Source: Actinomadura litoris
GTDB taxonomy: Bacteria; Actinomycetota; Actinomycetes; Streptosporangiales; Streptosporangiaceae
Direction of reading: 5' to 3'
Assembly (NCBI RefSeq): GCF_009733595.1
Contig: NZ_WOFH01000011.1
Span: 1 to 64,000, forward strand
DNA length: 64,000 nt
Of the stretch, positions 1-8,170 are shown piece by piece. A program made the position numbers and the translations under genes. Numbering within the stretch: position 1 is the first letter of the stretch; each line of letters begins with the position of its first letter. A model generated the notes under the pieces. The model searched no databases. It was not told the DNA's origin and worked only from the letters and a program-made list of their open reading frames with translations.

Positions 1-648
1 CGCCGTGCCGGGCGCGTCCACGTTGGCGGGCCGGTGCATGGTCGCCAGCACGTACCGCTCGGGCAGGTCGTGGGCCGCGCGGACCTTCGCGGTGTCGAAG
101 CTGTCGAGGTTGGCCAGCAGCGTGTCGATCATCGGGTTGCCGACCAGGTGCGCGCGGCCGACGGGGACGCCCTCGTTCGCCAGGTGGCCGATCGCCTCCG
201 GGCTCGTGACCAGGCACAGGTCGGAGAGCTGGTCGGTGAGGCGCCGGTTGACCTCCTCCGGCATCGTCATGTCGAAGCTGCGCAGCCCGGCCTCCACATG
301 GGCGACCGGGATGTGCAGCTTGGCCGCGACCAGCGCGGCGGCGATCGTCGAGTTCACGTCGCCGTACACGATGACGAGCGCGGGTGAACGGCTCGTGAAC
401 TCCCGCTCCAGCCCGATCATGAGCGCGGCGGTCTGCTCGGCGTGCCCGCCCGAGCCCACGCCGAGGTTGACGTCGGGCTCCGGGAGCCCCAGCTCCACAA
501 AGAAGATCTCCGACATCCGCTCGTCGTAGTGCTGGCCGGTGTGGACCACCGCCTGCTCCGCGCCGGCGGCGCGCAGGGCCGCGATCACCGGGGCGGCCTT
601 GACGAAGTTCGGCCGCGCCCCGAGGACGTGCACGATGGGTGCCAACAC
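1..648 (-). CDS. wecB: UDP-N-acetylglucosamine 2-epimerase, C-terminus cut by window edge
   Basis: Reverse translation from a GTG at 648 gives 216 residues that run off the left edge. The N-terminus reads IVHVLGARPNFVKAAPVIAAL, followed by HTGQHYD, GDVNSTIAAA, HVEAGLRS, MPEEVNRRLTDQ and ATMHRPAN. These are the nucleotide-binding and catalytic landmarks of non-hydrolysing UDP-GlcNAc 2-epimerases, which interconvert UDP-GlcNAc and UDP-ManNAc in the cytoplasm. An AGAAGGG element lies 5 nt before the GTG. The gene is divergent from a GT4 gene 42 bp away and lies near wecC (2179), so UDP-ManNAcA synthesis is the inferred joint product. The C-terminal half is not visible. Confidence 0.9.
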   Translation of the reverse strand, partial: MLAPIVHVLGARPNFVKAAPVIAALRAAGAEQAVVHTGQHYDERMSEIFFVELGLPEPDVNLGVGSGGHAEQTAALMIGLEREFTSRSPALVIVYGDVNSTIAAALVAAKLHIPVAHVEAGLRSFDMTMPEEVNRRLTDQLSDLCLVTSPEAIGHLANEGVPVGRAHLVGNPMIDTLLANLDSFDTAKVRAAHDLPERYVLATMHRPANVDAPGTA

Positions 649-690
649 AATTTCCCTTCTGTTCATCGGGGTTGCCTACGCTCGCCCGCC

Positions 691-2157
691 GTGCTCAGAA
701 AACCCGTCTACCTGCTGGGACTCACCTGGCGCCAGCTCCGCGACGACCCGGGGCGGGCGCCCCGGCTGGCCGTCCGGCTGCTGGCGCGGGTCGCGCCCGG
801 CCCGCTCGGCGGGCGGCTGCGGCGCTCCCGCCTGGCCGTCCCGCGTCCCCGCGGCGTGCAGCGCGAGGCCGGCGAGCTGCGCGCCCTGCTGGCCCGTACG
901 CCGCCGCCCCCCGCCGTGCCCCCCGGCATGCCCGTCCCCCCCGAGCGCGCCGCCGCCGAAGGGCCGCGCGTTCTCCAGTTCGTCACCAACGCCCTGCCGC
1001 GCACGAACGCCGGATACACCGTGCGCACGCACCGGCTCGCCCTCGCCCAGCGGGAGCTCGGCGCCGACGTCCACGTCGTGACGCGGCTCGGCTACCCGCT
1101 CAGCCAGGGCATCGGCGACACCCGGCCCCGTGTGGAGGTCGACGGCGTCCCCTACCACCGGCTGATCCCCTGGCTGCCGCCCGGCAATCCGGTCCGCGCG
1201 GTGGACAAGGGCGCCGACCTGGCCGGACGCCTCGTCCGCGAGCTGCGCCCCGACGTGCTGCACGCGGTCAGCAACCACCTGAACGCGGCCGTAGCGCTGG
1301 AGCTCGGGCGGCGGCACGATCTGCCCGTCGTTTACGAGGTGCGCGGGTTCCTGGAGGACTCGTGGCTCTCGCGTGACCCGTCCCACAAGGAGACGGACGA
1401 GTTCTACCGGCTCACCCGCGAGCTGGAGACCCGGCGCATGGTCGAGGCCGGCGCGGTCGTCACGCTGGGCGAGGCGATGCGCGCCGAGATCGCCTCCCGC
1501 GGCGTCCCCGCCGAGAAGATCTTCACGGTGCCGAACGGCGTGGACGAGGCGTTCCTCCAGCCGCTGCCCGACGCCGCCGACCTGCGCGTCTCGCTCGGCA
1601 TCCCGGCGGACGCGCCGGTCGTCGGCCTGACCTCGTCGTTCTACGGCTACGAGGGCATCGACACGCTGATCGACGCGGCGGCGCTGCTGCGCGAGCGGGG
1701 CACGCCCGTCACGCTGCTGCTGGTCGGCGACGGGCCCGAGCGCGGCGCGCTCGAACGGCGCGCGGCCGGGCACGGCGTCCACGCCGTGTTCACCGGACGC
1801 GTGCCGATGGATGCCGTTCGTCGCCACCACGCCGTCCTCGATGTGTTCGCGGTCCCCCGACGGGCCGACCGGGTCTGCCAATTGGTCACGCCCCTGAAGC
1901 CGATCGAGGCGATGGCCGGGGGGATCCCAGTAATAGCAAGTGATGTCAAGGCTCTGCGCGAAATCGTGGAACCGGGCGTAACGGGCACGTTAACAGTTCC
2001 GGAAGACCCGGAAGCATGGGCCATTTCGCTGGAAGAGCTCATTTACGCTCCAGAAAGACGCCGGAAAATCGGGCAGTCGGCTCGGGAGTGGGTGAGGGCG
2101 GAACGCACGTGGCGGGCCGTGGCGGCCGGCTACCGGGCGGCGTACGCCATCACATAG
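691..2157 (+). CDS. GT4-family glycosyltransferase
   Basis: This is a 488-residue GT-B fold glycosyltransferase. The reading frame is open further upstream, but that part overlaps wecB, so the GTG at 691 (VLRKPVYLLGLTW) is taken as the start; its ribosome-binding site is weak. Residues from about 95 (RVLQFVTNALPRTNAGYTVRTH) form the N-terminal Rossmann domain. The C-terminal domain shows VPNGVDEAFL, VGLTSSFYGYEGIDTLIDA, LLLVGDGPER and the nucleotide-sugar region KPIEAMAGGIPVIASD. It lies 21 bp before wecC and probably transfers a sugar onto an envelope polymer; donor and acceptor are unknown. The last 350 bases are less GC-rich and contain an in-frame TTA leucine codon at 1990, rare in such genomes. 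Confidence 0.88.
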   Translation: MLRKPVYLLGLTWRQLRDDPGRAPRLAVRLLARVAPGPLGGRLRRSRLAVPRPRGVQREAGELRALLARTPPPPAVPPGMPVPPERAAAEGPRVLQFVTNALPRTNAGYTVRTHRLALAQRELGADVHVVTRLGYPLSQGIGDTRPRVEVDGVPYHRLIPWLPPGNPVRAVDKGADLAGRLVRELRPDVLHAVSNHLNAAVALELGRRHDLPVVYEVRGFLEDSWLSRDPSHKETDEFYRLTRELETRRMVEAGAVVTLGEAMRAEIASRGVPAEKIFTVPNGVDEAFLQPLPDAADLRVSLGIPADAPVVGLTSSFYGYEGIDTLIDAAALLRERGTPVTLLLVGDGPERGALERRAAGHGVHAVFTGRVPMDAVRRHHAVLDVFAVPRRADRVCQLVTPLKPIEAMAGGIPVIASDVKALREIVEPGVTGTLTVPEDPEAWAISLEELIYAPERRRKIGQSAREWVRAERTWRAVAAGYRAAYAIT

Positions 2158-2178
2158 AACTCGCGAAGGGAGCCGGGC

Positions 2179-3441
2179 ATGGATCTGGTGGTCATCGGAC
2201 TCGGCTACGTGGGGCTGCCGCTGGTGCGGGAGGTCTGCCGGGCCGGTCTCGAAGTCGGCGGCCTGGACCGCGACGCGCGCGTGGTCGCCGGGCTCAAGGC
2301 CGGGCTGTCGCACATCGACGACGTCTCGACCGCCGAGGTCGAGCAGATGAACGAGGCCGGATTCACGCCCAGCCTGCACGAGGACATCCTGGACGGCGCG
2401 CGGACGGTGGTCATCTGCGTCCCGACCCCCCTCTCCGAGGAGGGCGGGCCCGACCTGACCGCCGTCCGCGGCGCCGCCGAGACCGTCGCCCGGCACCTGG
2501 AGCCCGGGATGCTGGTGGTGCTGGAGTCGACCACCTACCCGGGCACGACCGACGAGGTCGTCCGGCCGATCCTGGAGAAGTCCGGCCTGGTCGCGGGCGA
2601 GGAGTTCCACCTGGCCTTCTCGCCCGAGCGGATCGACCCGGGCAACCCCGTCTACGGGGTGCGGAACACGCCCAAGATCGTCGGCGGGCTGACCCCGGCG
2701 TGCGCGTCGGCCGCCGCCGCGTTCTACGGCAAGTTCGTCGAGCAGGTCGTGGAGGCCAAGGGCACCCGCGAGGCCGAGATGGCCAAGCTTTTGGAGAACA
2801 CCTACCGGCACGTGAACATCGCGCTGGTCAACGAGATGGCGGTGTTCTGCAACGAGCTCGGCATCGACCTCTGGGACGCGATCGACTGCGCCGCGACCAA
2901 GCCGTTCGGCTTCCAGGCGTTCCGTCCCGGGCCGGGAGTCGGCGGGCACTGCATCCCGATCGACCCGAACTACCTGTCCTACAAGGTGCGCTCCCTCGGG
3001 TACCCGTTCCGGTTCGTGGAGCTGGCCCAGGAGATCAACGACCGGATGCCCCGGTACATCGTGGAGCGGGCCCAGCAACTGCTGAACCGCGAGGGGCGGG
3101 CCCTCAAGGACGCCAGGGTGCTGCTCCTGGGCGTCACCTACAAGGCCGACATCGCCGACCAGCGCGAGTCCCCGGCCCGGCCCGTCGCCCGCCGCCTGGC
3201 CCGCCTCGGCGCCGACCTCAGCTTCCACGACCCGTTCGTGAGCGAGTGGCTGGTCGAGGGCACCGAGGTCCGGAACGCCGGGGACGACCTGCCGGCCGCG
3301 CTCGCGGCGGCGGACCTGGTGGTCGTCCTGGCCGACCACGCCGCCTACGACGCGGCGACGCTCGCCCGGCACTCCCGGCTGCTGTTCGACACGCGCGGCC
3401 GTACGAGGGATCTGCGGAGCGAGACCGTCGAGCTCCTCTGA
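2179..3441 (+). CDS. wecC: UDP-N-acetyl-D-mannosamine dehydrogenase-type nucleotide-sugar dehydrogenase
   Basis: The 420-residue protein opens with the NAD-binding motif VVIGLGYVGLPLVREV. It has the STTYPGTT and SPERIDPGN signatures, and the catalytic cysteine sits at about residue 258 in GVGGHCIPIDP. The C-terminal UDP-binding domain contains LLGVTYKADIADQRESPA. Family members oxidise a UDP-hexose C6 twice to the uronic acid using two NAD+. SPERIDPGN and GVGGHCIPIDPN are typical of the WecC/WbpA branch rather than the Ugd branch, and wecB next door supports UDP-ManNAc as substrate. That substrate is inference. The start has GAAGGGAGCC just upstream. Confidence 0.88.
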   Translation: MDLVVIGLGYVGLPLVREVCRAGLEVGGLDRDARVVAGLKAGLSHIDDVSTAEVEQMNEAGFTPSLHEDILDGARTVVICVPTPLSEEGGPDLTAVRGAAETVARHLEPGMLVVLESTTYPGTTDEVVRPILEKSGLVAGEEFHLAFSPERIDPGNPVYGVRNTPKIVGGLTPACASAAAAFYGKFVEQVVEAKGTREAEMAKLLENTYRHVNIALVNEMAVFCNELGIDLWDAIDCAATKPFGFQAFRPGPGVGGHCIPIDPNYLSYKVRSLGYPFRFVELAQEINDRMPRYIVERAQQLLNREGRALKDARVLLLGVTYKADIADQRESPARPVARRLARLGADLSFHDPFVSEWLVEGTEVRNAGDDLPAALAAADLVVVLADHAAYDAATLARHSRLLFDTRGRTRDLRSETVELL

Positions 3442-3448
3442 AGGGCGG

Positions 3449-3487
3449 TTCCGGGGGTTGTGTGGGGGGCGTCGTCCCCCGCACGGG
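3449..3487. repeat. G-tract palindromic repeat, copy 1
   Basis: Right after the wecC stop the plus strand reads TTCCGGGGG, then GTGTGGGGGG, a CGTCGT turn, and CCCCCGCAC. It can fold into a strong hairpin. The same architecture (CCGGGGGG, TGTGGGGGG, 4-6 nt, CCCCCCAC) recurs at 21076, 21121, 31056-31199 (three units) and, degenerate, at 40977. Here it may double as a terminator for wecC, but there is no T-tract. Confidence 0.7.
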
Positions 3488-3634
3488 ACCAGAAGGAACG
3501 AGGTCGTTCCCCCACCGAGGGTGATCTGCCCGGCGTTGGCCACCTTCTGGACGGCGGGGATTCATCGGCCATTTCCATCGCCACCGAAGACTCGGCCACA
3601 AGGCGATAATTCGGCACGTTGCGGAGTGAGTGGA

Positions 3635-4768
3635 ATGCGGGTCTGTGTTTGCACGATCGTGCATCATCCGGAGGATGCGCGCATTCTGCACCGGCAGATA
3701 CGCGCGCTCCTGGACGCCGGCCATGAAGTCACCTATATTGCACCATTTCGGTCATGCAACGTGACGCCGTGGCGCGAGATCAGCCCGGTGGACGTGCCCC
3801 GGGCGACGGGGCGGCGGCGCCTGCGCGCCCTGCGCGCGGCCCACCGCGCCCTCGCCGAGCACGCCGCCTACGCCGACCTGATCCTGCTGCACGACCCGGA
3901 GCTGCTCGTCTCGATGCCGCGCTCGGTGCGCGCGCGGACGGTCGTCTGGGACGTCCACGAGGACACCGCCGCCGCGCTCACCGCCAAGGGCTGGCTGCCC
4001 GGCCCGGCGCGGCCCGTGCTGCGCCCGGCGGTGCGGCGGCTGGAGCGGCGCAGCGAGCGGCGCCACCGGCTGCTGCTCGCCGAGGAGGGCTACCGGACGC
4101 GGTTCCGCGAGGAGCACCCGGTGGTGCCCAACACCACCTACGTCTCCGACCTGCCGCCCGGCCCGCCCGACGGCCGCCGCGCCGTCTACGTCGGGCACCT
4201 GTCGGCCGCCCGGGGCGCCTTCGACATGATCGAGATGGCCCGGCTGCTGGCCCCCGAGGGGATCATGGTCGAGCTGATCGGCTCCGCCGACGGCGACGTC
4301 CGGCCCGCGCTCCGCGAAGCGCAGCGCGAGAACCTGCTGCGCTGGTACGGGTTCGTCCCCAACGACCGGGCGCTGCGCATCGCCGAGGGCGCGATGGCCG
4401 GGCTGGCGCTGCTGCACGACGAGCCGAACTACCGGCACTCGATGCCGACCAAGGTCGTGGAGTACATGGCGCGCGGCGTCCCGGTGGTCTGCACGCCGAA
4501 CCCGCCCGCCGTGGAGATCGTCGAGCCGTCCGGCTGCGGGCTGGTCGTCCCGTTCGCCGACCCGGCCGCCGCCGCCGAGGCCGTCCGCCGCCTCCGGGAC
4601 GACCCGGAGATGCGCGTCGGCATGGGCAAGCGCGGCTACGAGACGGCCCGCGCGCGCTTCCACTGGCCCATCCAGGCCGAGCGGTTCGTCGCCCAGCTGG
4701 AGACCTGGGCGGGGCGCTCGCCCGCGCTCCGGCCGACCACCGACCCGGCGCCGGTCACCGAGTTCTGA
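3635..4768 (+). CDS. GT4-family glycosyltransferase
   Basis: The start is ATG 3635 because GGAG lies 8 nt upstream and the protein then begins with a typical GT-B N-terminus (MRVCVCTIVHHPEDARILHRQ). The open frame continues upstream only through the repeat at 3449. The 377-residue product has LLHDPELLVSMP and VVWDVHEDT in the first domain. The C-terminal domain carries the nucleotide-sugar binding stretch HSMPTKVVEYMARGVPVV with the E-x7-E spacing, followed by AVEIVEPSGCGLVVPFAD. It probably acts with wecB, wecC and the GT4 at 691 in one polysaccharide assembly pathway; sugar and linkage cannot be read from the sequence. It converges on the membrane protein at 4779, 10 bp away. Confidence 0.88.
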   Translation: MRVCVCTIVHHPEDARILHRQIRALLDAGHEVTYIAPFRSCNVTPWREISPVDVPRATGRRRLRALRAAHRALAEHAAYADLILLHDPELLVSMPRSVRARTVVWDVHEDTAAALTAKGWLPGPARPVLRPAVRRLERRSERRHRLLLAEEGYRTRFREEHPVVPNTTYVSDLPPGPPDGRRAVYVGHLSAARGAFDMIEMARLLAPEGIMVELIGSADGDVRPALREAQRENLLRWYGFVPNDRALRIAEGAMAGLALLHDEPNYRHSMPTKVVEYMARGVPVVCTPNPPAVEIVEPSGCGLVVPFADPAAAAEAVRRLRDDPEMRVGMGKRGYETARARFHWPIQAERFVAQLETWAGRSPALRPTTDPAPVTEF

Positions 4769-4778
4769 CGCCCCGGGA

Positions 4779-6797
4779 TCAGGGCCGGGCGGGATGCCGC
4801 AAGCGGTAGGCGATGCGGGCGGCGGCGCCCGGCGGGCGGTCGGTGTCGACGACCACGATCACGCGGCCGACGCGCAGCGCGATCGTCCCGGCGGTCGGGC
4901 CGAGCTCGTAGGCCTCGTCGCCGAGGTCGCGGCGCGGCCGCGCCTGCGCCTGGGTGGAGCGCAGGGCGTCCAGCAGCCGCCCGGCCGTGCCCTCGTTGGG
5001 CGCGACCCAGCGGACGCTCACGGTCAGCCCCCGGATGATCGGCTCCTTCCCGGGGTCGGGTGTCCCGCCGGGGCTCGCGGACGGCCCGCCGCTCCGCGTG
5101 CCGCCGGGCGAGGGCTCGCCGCTCCTCCCCGGCCCCTTGCCCCCCTTGCCCTGTTTGCCTGACTCGCCCTTCTTGGGACGGCCGGGCTCGGGCGGTTCGT
5201 AGGTGCACGACACCGCGTGCGGGAGCTTCACCGACCCGACATGGGCGCGGGTCGGCCTGCGGACGTAGGCGTCGAGGTGCTCCTTGGCCAGGTCGGGCCT
5301 GCTCAGCAGCTCGCACGCGTCCGGCCAGTCCGACTCCGGGACGCCGCCCAGCTCCGCGGGGCCGGTGCCGGTGGCCCCGCCGCGCAGCGCCGCCAGCCGC
5401 GCCCGCCCCTCGGGACGCGGCGGAGACTCGGCGTAGGCGACGTAGAGCAGCCCGCCCGCCGCCGCCATCCACGGCCGGACGCCCGGCAGGTCGGGATCGA
5501 CCGCGAGCGGCGCGGGCGCCGTGGTGGCCGCCCCCCGGTCCGGCGAGACGATGTCGACGCCCGCCGGGAGCAGCGCCTCCGACAGCCGGGGCCGCAGCGC
5601 GTAGATCCGGTCGCCCGCCTGCGCGAGCGCCGCGTACGCGGGGACGGCGCGCCGCCACACGAGGGCGCCGGAGGAGACGTCCACCGCCTCCATGCGCGCC
5701 GCCGAGTCCCCGTACCGCTCCTGGTCGCCGTTCTCGTCATCGGTCGACCGCTCTCCCTCGCCCTCTTCGCCCCCTTCGCCCTCTTCGTGGCGGGGCTTGC
5801 GCTCGCCCTCCGGATGGTGGACGACGACGAGCCGCCCGTCCGCGATCACGGCGGGGCACATCTCGTCACCGCACACGGCGTCGCCCTTCCAGGCCGCGAG
5901 CAGGGAGCCCTTCGGGCCGAACGCGCGCAGCGCCGTCCCGTCCGAGGCCAGCGTGACGCCGTCGAGCATCGCCACCTCGGGCGACTCCGGGGAGCCGAGC
6001 GTCCGGTCGAAGACGACGCGGCCGGTCGCCGGGTCCAGCGCCAGCAGCCGGCTGCGGCCGGGGCAGTCCAGGGCGAGCGCGGCGAGCTTCTCCCGGGCGT
6101 CGGAGGGGTGCGCGGCGCCCTCGAACAGCCGGCAGCGCCCCGGCAGCCGCCGCTCCCACACCCGCGCGCCGGTCTCGGCGGACCGGCCCGACACCGTCCG
6201 GCGCTCCTCGTCGGTCGCGAGCACGACCCCGGCCCCGGCGGGGAAGCGCAGCGTCGCCCGGGACGCGGCGGCGGGCCGCTCGCCCTCGCGGCGCCACAGC
6301 AGCCCGCCCGACAGCGCGTCGAACCCGGCGAACAGCCGCTCGCCGCGATGCCCGTCCCGCTCGAAGTAGGCGATCAGCCGGGACCGGGTGGAGGCCCAGC
6401 CGAGCAGCGTCCACCCGGAGCGGCGGTAGCTCCAGCGGCTGTCGCCGGTCCGCGCGTCCCGCACCTCAAGGCCGTCGCCCGAGGCCACGACCACCTGGCC
6501 CTGCGCGACGTCGTAGGCGACGCTGTCGTATCCGGCGACCGGGCCGTGGTGCATCGGGGTCGTGCGCTCCCAGCTCGCGGTGAGCGGCCCCGGCGGCGGT
6601 CCGATCGCGGCCTGCGGGGCGACCGGGTCGGCGGTGACGGTGTGCCGCACCTGCCACCACTCGGCGTGCAGGACGAACCGGTCGGTCAGCACGGTGCAAA
6701 GCGCGATCGCCACGGCGCCCGCGACGAGGCCGAGCGCGAGCCTGATCCTGCTCGCGGGCCCGGACCGGCCGCCGGTCCGCTGCCGGCTCCCGACCAC
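4779..6797 (-). CDS. Membrane-anchored PQQ-like beta-propeller protein
   Basis: The start is GTG 6797, with GGAGG about 10 nt upstream; longer readings would run into the divergent HD gene. The 672-residue product has a short cytoplasmic N-terminus, one transmembrane helix at about 17-38 (IRLALGLVAGAVAIALCTVL) and a long extracytoplasmic part. The latter has PQQ/WD-type repeats such as VVASGDGLEVRDARTGDSRW, GFDALSGGLLWRREGE and LLALDPATGRVVFDRTLG. An acidic Glu/Gly/Asp low-complexity stretch interrupts the propeller near residue 350. The last 200 residues hold a separate cysteine-containing domain (WPDACELLSR, VSCTYEPPEP) like actinobacterial exported domains of unknown function. No catalytic residues are evident, so a structural or sensing role is likely. 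Confidence 0.75.
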   Translation of the reverse strand: MVGSRQRTGGRSGPASRIRLALGLVAGAVAIALCTVLTDRFVLHAEWWQVRHTVTADPVAPQAAIGPPPGPLTASWERTTPMHHGPVAGYDSVAYDVAQGQVVVASGDGLEVRDARTGDSRWSYRRSGWTLLGWASTRSRLIAYFERDGHRGERLFAGFDALSGGLLWRREGERPAAASRATLRFPAGAGVVLATDEERRTVSGRSAETGARVWERRLPGRCRLFEGAAHPSDAREKLAALALDCPGRSRLLALDPATGRVVFDRTLGSPESPEVAMLDGVTLASDGTALRAFGPKGSLLAAWKGDAVCGDEMCPAVIADGRLVVVHHPEGERKPRHEEGEGGEEGEGERSTDDENGDQERYGDSAARMEAVDVSSGALVWRRAVPAYAALAQAGDRIYALRPRLSEALLPAGVDIVSPDRGAATTAPAPLAVDPDLPGVRPWMAAAGGLLYVAYAESPPRPEGRARLAALRGGATGTGPAELGGVPESDWPDACELLSRPDLAKEHLDAYVRRPTRAHVGSVKLPHAVSCTYEPPEPGRPKKGESGKQGKGGKGPGRSGEPSPGGTRSGGPSASPGGTPDPGKEPIIRGLTVSVRWVAPNEGTAGRLLDALRSTQAQARPRRDLGDEAYELGPTAGTIALRVGRVIVVVDTDRPPGAAARIAYRLRHPARP

Positions 6798-6921
6798 GAC
6801 CGCGCCGCCTCCTTCCCCTACTGTGCTCTTTCGTGCTCCCCGTATGGTGCGGGAAGACCAGTCCAACCATGCCGTGTGGCGGGCGCACGCGCGACACGGC
6901 CCGGGCAGAAGGGGAGGAACC

Positions 6922-7512
6922 GTGGAGGTCTTCGCCCACTGGCGGACGTGGGACGAGGCGCGCGCCGCCCTCACCGCGTCCGGTATCGACCTTAATCGTC
7001 TGGAGAAGGCCGCCCTGGCCGCGCGGCGCTGGCACGGCGACCAGACACGGCCGACGGGCGTCCCCTACGTCGAGCACCTGCTGGAGGCGCTGGAGGTGCT
7101 GGTGCGCGGCGCGGGCGAGACGAACCCCGCGATCCTGGACGCGGCGCTCCTGCACGACGTCGTCGAGGACACCCCCGCCACCCTCGCCGACATCGAGGCC
7201 GAGTTCGGCGACGAGGTGACGGAGCTGGTCGACTGGGTCACCAAGCCGCCCGCCGGGGGCGCGGGACGGCAGGCGAGGCGCGCCGCGAAGTCCGCCTACC
7301 TGCGGCGGCTGCGGGACGCCCCACGCGAGGCGGTCGTGGTGAAGCTGGCCGACCGGGCGAGCAACGTCCAGCGCCTCCACCAGATGCCGCCCGACTTCCA
7401 GCGCCGCTACTACGCCGAGACCGTGACCTACATCCTGCCGCTCGCCGAGGGCGAGCCGTGGTTCGCGTCCTGGTACGCGTCCTGGCGGGAGGAGTTCGCC
7501 CACCTGAGATGA
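6922..7512 (+). CDS. HD-domain (p)ppGpp hydrolase-like protein (small alarmone hydrolase type)
   Basis: The start is GTG 6922 with GGGGAGGAA directly upstream. The 196-residue product is a single HD domain of the RelA/SpoT hydrolase type. It has Y-x-EHLLEALEVL, the metal motif LLHDVVEDTPATLADIE, then VTELVDWVTKPP, and KLADRASNVQRLHQMP, which corresponds to the KLADRLHN motif of SpoT. No synthetase, TGS or ACT domain follows, so it resembles MESH1/SAH enzymes that remove the 3'-pyrophosphate of ppGpp. The substrate is inferred. It is divergent from the beta-propeller gene (124 bp gap) and 12 bp ahead of the SRPBCC gene, suggesting cotranscription with the latter. Confidence 0.8.
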   Translation: MEVFAHWRTWDEARAALTASGIDLNRLEKAALAARRWHGDQTRPTGVPYVEHLLEALEVLVRGAGETNPAILDAALLHDVVEDTPATLADIEAEFGDEVTELVDWVTKPPAGGAGRQARRAAKSAYLRRLRDAPREAVVVKLADRASNVQRLHQMPPDFQRRYYAETVTYILPLAEGEPWFASWYASWREEFAHLR

Positions 7513-7524
7513 CCGGGCGGTCGC

Positions 7525-8028
7525 ATGGGCGGGATGATTGCGGACATGGAACGCGAATGGGTGGTCGAGGAGAGCGTCGCGATCGGCGCGGACTCCAGGG
7601 AGGTCTACGCGGCGGTCGCCGATCCGCGCCGGATGCGCGAGTGGAGCCCCGAGGTCTTCGCGGTGTGGGTGCGGGGCCGGGCGGTCGTGCCGGGCCTGCG
7701 GTTCGTCGGGTTCAACCGCATCGGCTGGCGGCTCTGGTTCACCAGCTGCCGGGTGACGGCCGCCGTCCCGGGCCAGGCGTTCGCGTTCCGGGTGTCGAGC
7801 TTCGGGATGCCGGTGGCGCTGTGGGGCTACCGGGTCGAGGACATCGGCGGCGGCTCCACCCGGCTGACCGAGTACTGGGAGGACCTGCGGCGCGGCGGAC
7901 GCGGCGCGGCGTTCGTGTCGGTGCTCGGGCGGCTGTTCACCGGTGTCCCGGCCGCGCACCGCGCCGAGGTCAACCGGGCGGGCATGCGCGCCACCCTCGA
8001 CCGCATCAGGACGGGCGTCGCGGGGTAG
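7525..8028 (+). CDS. SRPBCC-family (polyketide cyclase/START-like) protein
   Basis: The 167-residue protein has the helix-grip pattern of SRPBCC proteins: EESVAIGADSREVYAAVADPRRMREWSPEV at the N-terminus, beta strands with RFVGFNRIGWRLWFTSCRVTAAVPGQAFAF, and a C-terminal helix AEVNRAGMRATLDRIR. Such proteins bind hydrophobic ligands; no active-site residues can be assigned. Starts at 7525, 7534 or 7546 are possible and none has a convincing ribosome-binding site, so 7525 is kept. It follows the HD gene by 12 bp. Confidence 0.75.
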   Translation: MGGMIADMEREWVVEESVAIGADSREVYAAVADPRRMREWSPEVFAVWVRGRAVVPGLRFVGFNRIGWRLWFTSCRVTAAVPGQAFAFRVSSFGMPVALWGYRVEDIGGGSTRLTEYWEDLRRGGRGAAFVSVLGRLFTGVPAAHRAEVNRAGMRATLDRIRTGVAG

Positions 8029-8072
8029 TCGGCAGGTGGGCGGGCCGCCCCCCGCCTGGGCCGGATGTCCGG

Positions 8073-8094
8073 TCCCCCCTTAACGTCGGGGGGA
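8073..8094. promoter_or_regulatory. 7-bp inverted repeat upstream of helD
   Basis: TCCCCCC and GGGGGGA flank the AT-richer 8-nt loop TTAACGTC, about 75 bp before the helD start and 45 bp after the preceding stop. It could be a terminator for the SRPBCC gene or an operator for helD; nothing in the sequence decides between these. Confidence 0.4.
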
Positions 8095-8170
8095 GCGAAT
8101 AAGCTGTCTCTTTCGCCCCCGCCGGGGCGCCGGGGGCGGTCCCCGGCAGCGGATCCGAGGAGCAGCCTGC

